Shown here piece after piece: positions 15,522-18,686 of a stretch of DNA of 18,686 nt. The stretch is from Candidatus Omnitrophota bacterium (lineage in GTDB: Bacteria > Omnitrophota > Gorgyraeia > Gorgyraeales > Gorgyraeaceae). The position numbers and the translations under genes are program-made. The stretch covers positions 1 to 18,686 of the forward strand of contig JAHIEN010000039.1 in assembly GCA_018901615.1 (NCBI GenBank), written 5' to 3'. Within the stretch, counting starts at the first letter, position 1. Each line of letters starts with the position of its first letter. The notes under the pieces were generated by a model. The model searched no databases, was not told where the DNA came from, and saw nothing but the letters and a program-made list of their open reading frames with translations.

Positions 15522-15543
15522 GTAAACTTTTCTTTTATTGTAA
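15503..15543. promoter_or_regulatory. TATTGTAA operator-like array B (three copies)
   Basis: AATTGTAA at 15503-15510, then TATTGTAA at 15513-15520 and 15536-15543, all in plus orientation. Spacings of 10 and 23 match array A exactly. Copies 1 and 2 overlap the promoter of the minus-strand regulator gene. Copy 3 lies about 40 bases before the first ATG of the plus-strand HTH pseudogene, so the array could serve both directions. AGTAAA follows copies 2 and 3. Confidence 0.8.
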
Positions 15544-15582
15544 AGTAAATATATATAAAATGACGAGCGAATCACCAAAAAG

Positions 15583-15965
15583 ATGTTAAAACAGGCCAAT
15601 CCGGTCTCTAATAGGAATGAAGATTTTTATAGCCTTGTTAACGGTGAGAAAAAATTTAAACCCTTGCCCTGTTAGATGATAGGTACAAAGGTTCAAATTG
15701 GTCGCAGTGGTGGAGGCGGTCACAACCAATTCGAAACATCGCTGAGATCCGGGCTAATATTAAGATCTTCCCTGCCAAACACCCTCATTTATACCAGAAA
15801 CTAGCCCAAAAAGCAACCGAATTACATTTATTGGGTATGCCTTATAGCAAAATAGGCAAAATCCTAAACATAGACCCCAAAACCGTAAAAAAAGCGACCG
15901 AGGACGCAATGTCCGAGGGAGTGCCGAACTCAACTGAGTTCGGCCAATCTCAAAAGGAGGAATAA
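15583..15965 (+). pseudogene. Frameshifted helix-turn-helix gene (possible mobile-element remnant)
   Basis: Plus strand. A first ORF from ATG 15583 reads MLKQANPVSNRNEDFYSLVN, continues to about FKPLP, and stops at TAG near 15675. In the neighbouring frame, open from 15660, the text continues as LLDDRYKGSNWSQWWRRSQP, then an RNIAEIRANIKIFPAKHPHL segment, an HTH (ATELHLLGMPYSKIGKILN, then DPKTVKKA) and a tail ending SQKEE at TAA 15963. The join at about 15660-15677 suggests one frameshift in a protein of about 125 residues. The family is not recognised; the HTH resembles those of recombinases and transposases. The end of the ORF contains a perfect hairpin (15923-15944). Its stop is 3 bases before the ATG of the next small gene, whose ribosome-binding site lies within it. 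Confidence 0.6.
15923..15944. repeat. Perfect hairpin in the end of the HTH pseudogene
   Basis: GCCGAACTCA and TGAGTTCGGC form a ten-base perfect stem with a very tight turn. It lies 12 bases before the GGAGG of the small gene at 15969. Its GAAC/GTTC core resembles the palindromes at 8066-8123 and the hairpin inside the 43-bp repeats. Confidence 0.8.
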
Positions 15966-15968
15966 CCC

Positions 15969-16175
15969 ATGTCCTGGCCATACAGCATCATTTACAGATT
16001 TCTATACTCAAGCGAAAAATACATCTGGTCCCAAGTCCGCATACTCCACGAAACCAACAAAGCCATTCTTGTCTACAACGGCATGAAAACCTGGATACCT
16101 AAGTCACAGATATACGGAATAAAACTAAGAAAAAATATCTTTGAAATTTATACTAAAGAAAGTACGATAGGATAG
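15969..16175 (+). CDS. Small WIPKSQ-motif protein of unknown function
   Basis: A 68-residue predicted soluble protein, rich in aromatic and basic residues and in alternating hydrophobic residues that suggest beta strands. The most distinctive part is KAILVYNGMKTWIPKSQI (31-48), followed by KLRKNIFEIY. I recall similar small proteins with a WIPKSQ/WVPKSQ motif in accessory regions, but no function can be given. It is very likely real: GGAGG lies 8 bases before ATG, the stop of the preceding HTH pseudogene lies 3 bases before it, and the decayed copy at 14205-14300 preserves the same protein ending. It is the only intact plus-strand gene in the window. Its stop faces the convergent dual-OB gene 15 bases away. 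Confidence 0.7.
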   Translation: MSWPYSIIYRFLYSSEKYIWSQVRILHETNKAILVYNGMKTWIPKSQIYGIKLRKNIFEIYTKESTIG

Positions 16176-16190
16176 CACTTAGAAAATTCT

Positions 16191-16832
16191 CTATGTTGGG
16201 ATAATTGAAGCCACTAGTTTATAACAATATCCATCTTTATAAGGAGCTGCTAAACTGATACATAAATATATATTTTCTGAATCTAACTTATAAAAACCTA
16301 CCTTTTTTTTATTATACTCTTCTAAGAAAATTGGATCAGTAACTCCAAGATCATATTCTAACTCATTATATACAAATATAGCCCTTAATTTCTTTTTATT
16401 TTCATAATCTGTACGAGATAGTCTTATCGATTTAGGTTTTACTAATAACAGTGAATATCCAAGTTTATTTTTTTCAAGGAATTTTACCTCTATCCTATCT
16501 TTTCTATCTTGATTAATGAAAATTTCTTTAGGCTTATCACATAGGCTATCAAGTTTATCCTCTGGCCATCTTCCGAGATATTCCCATCGTTCCTCACTTA
16601 TAAGAATATTTTCTGGCTGACAAGCTGTGGGTTGTAACTTTTTATAGTGAATCCTCATTATATCCAACAAGTTAGGCAACTTCCCGTTACTATATTTAAT
16701 CAATTCATTGGTTAACTTTCCTTCTTCGCTTACAGGTCTAATCCATTCTTTGGTATCAACAGTTTTCCCTGCAACGCATTTACCGCCTATTTTCGTAGAA
16801 TTAGCTAAACAAATAATATCTTTGTAAGCCAA
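16191..16832 (-). CDS. Dual-OB-domain protein, partner of the DUF488 pair
   Basis: A 213-residue predicted cytosolic protein resembling the dual OB-containing domain family. The N-terminus has the characteristic CLANSTKIGGKCVAGK followed by WIRPVSEE (about 30-37), then NLLDIMRIHY (about 54-63). A second set of beta-type stretches follows (KLGYSLLLVKPKSIRLSRTD, and a late IYLCISLA). OB folds usually bind nucleic acid or oligonucleotides, so a role with nucleic acid is inference. The start is TTG at 16832 with GAGG about 8 bases upstream, 13 bases after the preceding DUF488 gene. It is third in a tight three-gene operon. I recall this family being linked to predicted conflict systems, but cannot confirm it here. 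Confidence 0.75.
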   Translation of the reverse strand: MAYKDIICLANSTKIGGKCVAGKTVDTKEWIRPVSEEGKLTNELIKYSNGKLPNLLDIMRIHYKKLQPTACQPENILISEERWEYLGRWPEDKLDSLCDKPKEIFINQDRKDRIEVKFLEKNKLGYSLLLVKPKSIRLSRTDYENKKKLRAIFVYNELEYDLGVTDPIFLEEYNKKKVGFYKLDSENIYLCISLAAPYKDGYCYKLVASIIPT

Positions 16833-16845
16833 GGGATATCCTCTT

Positions 16846-17280
16846 TTATAAATGAACTATTTTTATATCTTTGTTTAAGTCTCTCAGATATTCTGCCAAT
16901 AAACGTCTATGACAATAATCTGGCTTCTCTTCGCTACATAACAAACATGCGCCATTCATTTCTTTGAAATCAATGTTCTTAGCAATATTCCTTTGGCGAA
17001 GTAAAGATAGATATTGACTTTTATATTCATCCCAATTTATCTTTTTTTTCTTAAAATTATTGAGCATCTCTTCTGTTGGCGCCCATTCTAAAATATGGGC
17101 ATATTTAATATTCCCTATTTTTTCCAGGAAATATTTGAAATCGTCTTGTTTAGTAAAGCCTGCTAATTGAGATTTATTATTTAATCTTGCGTCTATAATA
17201 CATTTTATATTATTTTTTAACAAAAGCTCAAAGAATTTTTTAGCACTTTTTTTAGTGAAACCTACCGTATATAGATTCAT
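16846..17280 (-). CDS. DUF488 protein (short form)
   Basis: A 144-residue DUF488 protein. It opens LYTVGFTKKSAKKFFELL, with IIDARLNNKS carrying the conserved Asp30-x-Arg32. It ends with the family's cysteine motif CLLCSEEKPDYCHRRLLAEYL (Cys115 and, in CHR, Cys123-His124-Arg125). DUF488 proteins are of uncertain function. The conserved D-x-R and CSE..P..CHR suggest an active or binding site, but I will not assign a reaction. It starts 2 bases after the longer DUF488 gene and is followed 13 bases later by the dual-OB gene. It is clearly diverged from its neighbour, so the pair is not a recent duplication. Confidence 0.87.
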   Translation of the reverse strand: MNLYTVGFTKKSAKKFFELLLKNNIKCIIDARLNNKSQLAGFTKQDDFKYFLEKIGNIKYAHILEWAPTEEMLNNFKKKKINWDEYKSQYLSLLRQRNIAKNIDFKEMNGACLLCSEEKPDYCHRRLLAEYLRDLNKDIKIVHL

Positions 17281-17282
17281 AA

Positions 17283-17924
17283 TTATTTCTTTTCTCTGCT
17301 AGTTGAGAAAGCAATATCTAGATTTCTTTTTCTAAGAGCTTCCTCAAGAGCTTGCTCTTTAGTTCTAGCCTGCGTAAAAAGATAAAACTGTCCATACTCT
17401 TCTTTATACTTATGCAATAATTTTTCCTCTAGTTCGCTATTTAAAACTATATTCCCATTTTCTAAAATATGTTTTACGGTAACACCTTTATTCTCTAGTT
17501 CACAAGCAACTAAAACAAACCTGTGACAATCAAAAGGGTCCTTTTCAGAACACATCAAAGCTATCCTGCAACCTTTCTTGATTTCCTGAATAATCTTATC
17601 CATGCCGTTAATAAAGTTCTTGGTCTGTCTTACTTTTGCATAATCTACTTTTCCATCTTGAAATAATAAATCCGGGTTAGTATACCTTCCGCCCAACTGA
17701 TTTCCCATGTAAATATATAAAATATTATTGACTTTTAAATCCGCTGCGAGAAGTTCCCTATTAAATTGCGATGAATGTTGACTATAAGGCACGCTTCTTA
17801 TATCTACTAAACTATCTATATCGTGTTTCTTTAATAATTGAATAAAACAATCTATACTATAATCAGAATGACCTATAGTAAAACAACTTAAAATTGGCTT
17901 CTTTTCTCTATGAATATTTGACAT
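17283..17924 (-). CDS. DUF488 protein (long form)
   Basis: A 213-residue DUF488 protein, first of the three-gene operon. The core has CFTIGHSDYSIDCFIQLLKK (14-33), LVDIRSVPYSQHSSQFN (39-55, Asp41 and Arg43), NQLGGRY and ALMCSEKDPFDCHRFVLVA (122-140, Cys125 and Cys133-His-Arg). About 40 charged residues follow (from about 165), rich in Lys and Glu and probably helical. The short form lacks this tail, which might contact a partner. There is no strong ribosome-binding site (AAAGG about 15 bases before the ATG). A promoter candidate lies at 17998-18026. The region is AT-rich compared with the LPS genes, in keeping with accessory DNA. Confidence 0.88.
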   Translation of the reverse strand: MSNIHREKKPILSCFTIGHSDYSIDCFIQLLKKHDIDSLVDIRSVPYSQHSSQFNRELLAADLKVNNILYIYMGNQLGGRYTNPDLLFQDGKVDYAKVRQTKNFINGMDKIIQEIKKGCRIALMCSEKDPFDCHRFVLVACELENKGVTVKHILENGNIVLNSELEEKLLHKYKEEYGQFYLFTQARTKEQALEEALRKRNLDIAFSTSREKK

Positions 17925-17997
17925 ATTTAATTCAAATGACCTTTAACCTATTACCATATAAATTCCAAAAAAACCTTATCTTACTAGTATTGTTTTT

Positions 17998-18026
17998 ATT
18001 ATACTACGGCTTCTAATTAATTTAAA
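17998..18026 (-). promoter_or_regulatory. Candidate promoter of the DUF488-dual-OB operon
   Basis: Minus strand: TTTAAA (18021-18026), 17-base spacer, perfect TATAAT (17998-18003). Transcription would start near 17991, giving a leader of about 67 bases to ATG 17924. A CTACTATAGTAG palindrome lies farther upstream near 18100. Confidence 0.55.
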
Positions 18027-18144
18027 GCTATCTTTTTCCCTAAGGTATTGATCTAACAAAAATGTAAAATAGGGGCAATATATTATCCTTACTTTCTAGC
18101 TACTATAGTAGACACATCCGGAAACGATTTTTTTTCAAATATTT

Positions 18145-18686
18145 TCATTCGCTTGCATCCGCCACGCCTGTTTCATTGGTTAAAGCCTTTAACTCAAGAC
18201 TTTCTATCTCTGGCAGCGATGCGCCAATTATCCCCTGCATATCGCCATACATCCTGGCTGTACTAGTAATCACTTTCTTAATCTGCTGCTCTCTCTTGGA
18301 CCAAAGTTTCTCCATAGCTATCTTCTCTTTAGCTAAATCAGTGTTCATAGTGACAAATGCCTCTACAATAGCCTCTACCTTTTGCTTGAACTCTGTTCCA
18401 GAAAGGTAGTTATATATTGCCTCCATCTTTTCAGCCTTTCCAACCGCTGCCTGTTTAGCGCTGGCAACCTCTATAAGATTTACCCTCAGGGCACCGGCAA
18501 CTGCTATGGCTAAAGGATAGCTGGTAACCCACACACCTTTGAACTGAGTAAATCCATTAATCTCTTTAGGCAGGACAATGCTCATCAAAACTGCTATATC
18601 AGCCTTTATTTCCCTCTGATCATCCTTTAATTTGTCTATCCAACCATCACTCCAACCTTTAGTGCGCTTTGACTCCCAAATAATAG
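18145..18686 (-). CDS. DUF2130 protein, C-terminal part (cut by the window edge)
   Basis: The reading frame is open to the right edge, so the N-terminus lies outside the window. The visible 180 or so residues begin IIWESKRTKGWSDGWIDKL, then KADIAVLMSIVLPKEI, a middle rich in Lys/Glu helices (VEAIVEAFVTMNTDLAKEKI), and ARMYGDMQGIIGASLPEIESL near the end. This is the conserved C-terminal half of DUF2130. The E-x-K in WESKR looks like the E-x-K half of a PD-(D/E)XK nuclease site, and I recall the family being placed in that clan; catalysis is unproven. Full members usually have a long coiled-coil N-terminus. The TTG at 18588 is internal and not the start. It is co-directional with, but 220 bases from, the DUF488 operon. 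Confidence 0.85.
   Translation of the reverse strand, partial: IIWESKRTKGWSDGWIDKLKDDQREIKADIAVLMSIVLPKEINGFTQFKGVWVTSYPLAIAVAGALRVNLIEVASAKQAAVGKAEKMEAIYNYLSGTEFKQKVEAIVEAFVTMNTDLAKEKIAMEKLWSKREQQIKKVITSTARMYGDMQGIIGASLPEIESLELKALTNETGVADASE

Noticed and set aside
15760..15981. Minus-strand open frame of 73 codons opposite the HTH pseudogene
   Set aside because: The plus strand explains this stretch better: it carries an HTH, a good ribosome-binding site and a homologous downstream gene.

Overview
The window reads as a chromosomal segment of a Gram-negative-type (lipid A-bearing) bacterium. The large multi-domain fusions, the secreted-looking glutamate dehydrogenase fusion and the many short repeats set into coding ends fit uncultured lineages such as Omnitrophota (OP3). 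That placement is inference; there is no rRNA or other phylogenetic marker. Nearly every gene is on the minus strand.

Right-hand part of the core block (8134-10632): a tight, overlapping operon murI-queD-waaA (glutamate racemase, 6-carboxytetrahydropterin synthase family, Kdo transferase), with a good promoter at 10712-10740. It ends next to a pair of perfect abutting palindromes at 8066-8123.

Left-hand part (1-8049): a second operon, probably started by a promoter at 8021-8049. It reads CBS-domain protein, ArsB/NhaD-type transporter, lpxK, a lipid A acyltransferase fused to an ELM1-like domain, a GT4-GT9 (glycosyltransferase-heptosyltransferase) fusion, and a GT4 glycosyltransferase. With waaA these genes cover lipid A 4'-phosphorylation, Kdo addition, late acylation and core sugar addition. 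Decamer repeats flank the last glycosyltransferase gene, and other short repeats lie inside several of these ORFs.

Middle (10789-14073): one very long gene joining a signal-peptide-like N-terminus, a complete-looking Glu/Leu/Phe/Val dehydrogenase, a pol-beta-type nucleotidyltransferase module and a SAM-methyltransferase-like module.

Right part (about 14100-18686), visibly more AT-rich and accessory-looking: a single-protein switch (winged HTH + GHKL ATPase + STAS-like DUF4325) lies between two three-copy TATTGTAA arrays of identical geometry. One array lies on its own, probably leaderless, promoter. Around it are a frameshifted HTH gene, a 68-residue protein carrying a WIPKSQ motif, and a decayed copy of the end of that small gene. 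Next comes a compact operon of two DUF488 proteins and a dual-OB protein, then the C-terminal part of a DUF2130 protein cut by the window edge.

The best candidates for undescribed biology are the HTH-ATPase-STAS switch with its duplicated operator geometry, the DUF488-DUF488-dual-OB operon, and the trimodular dehydrogenase.
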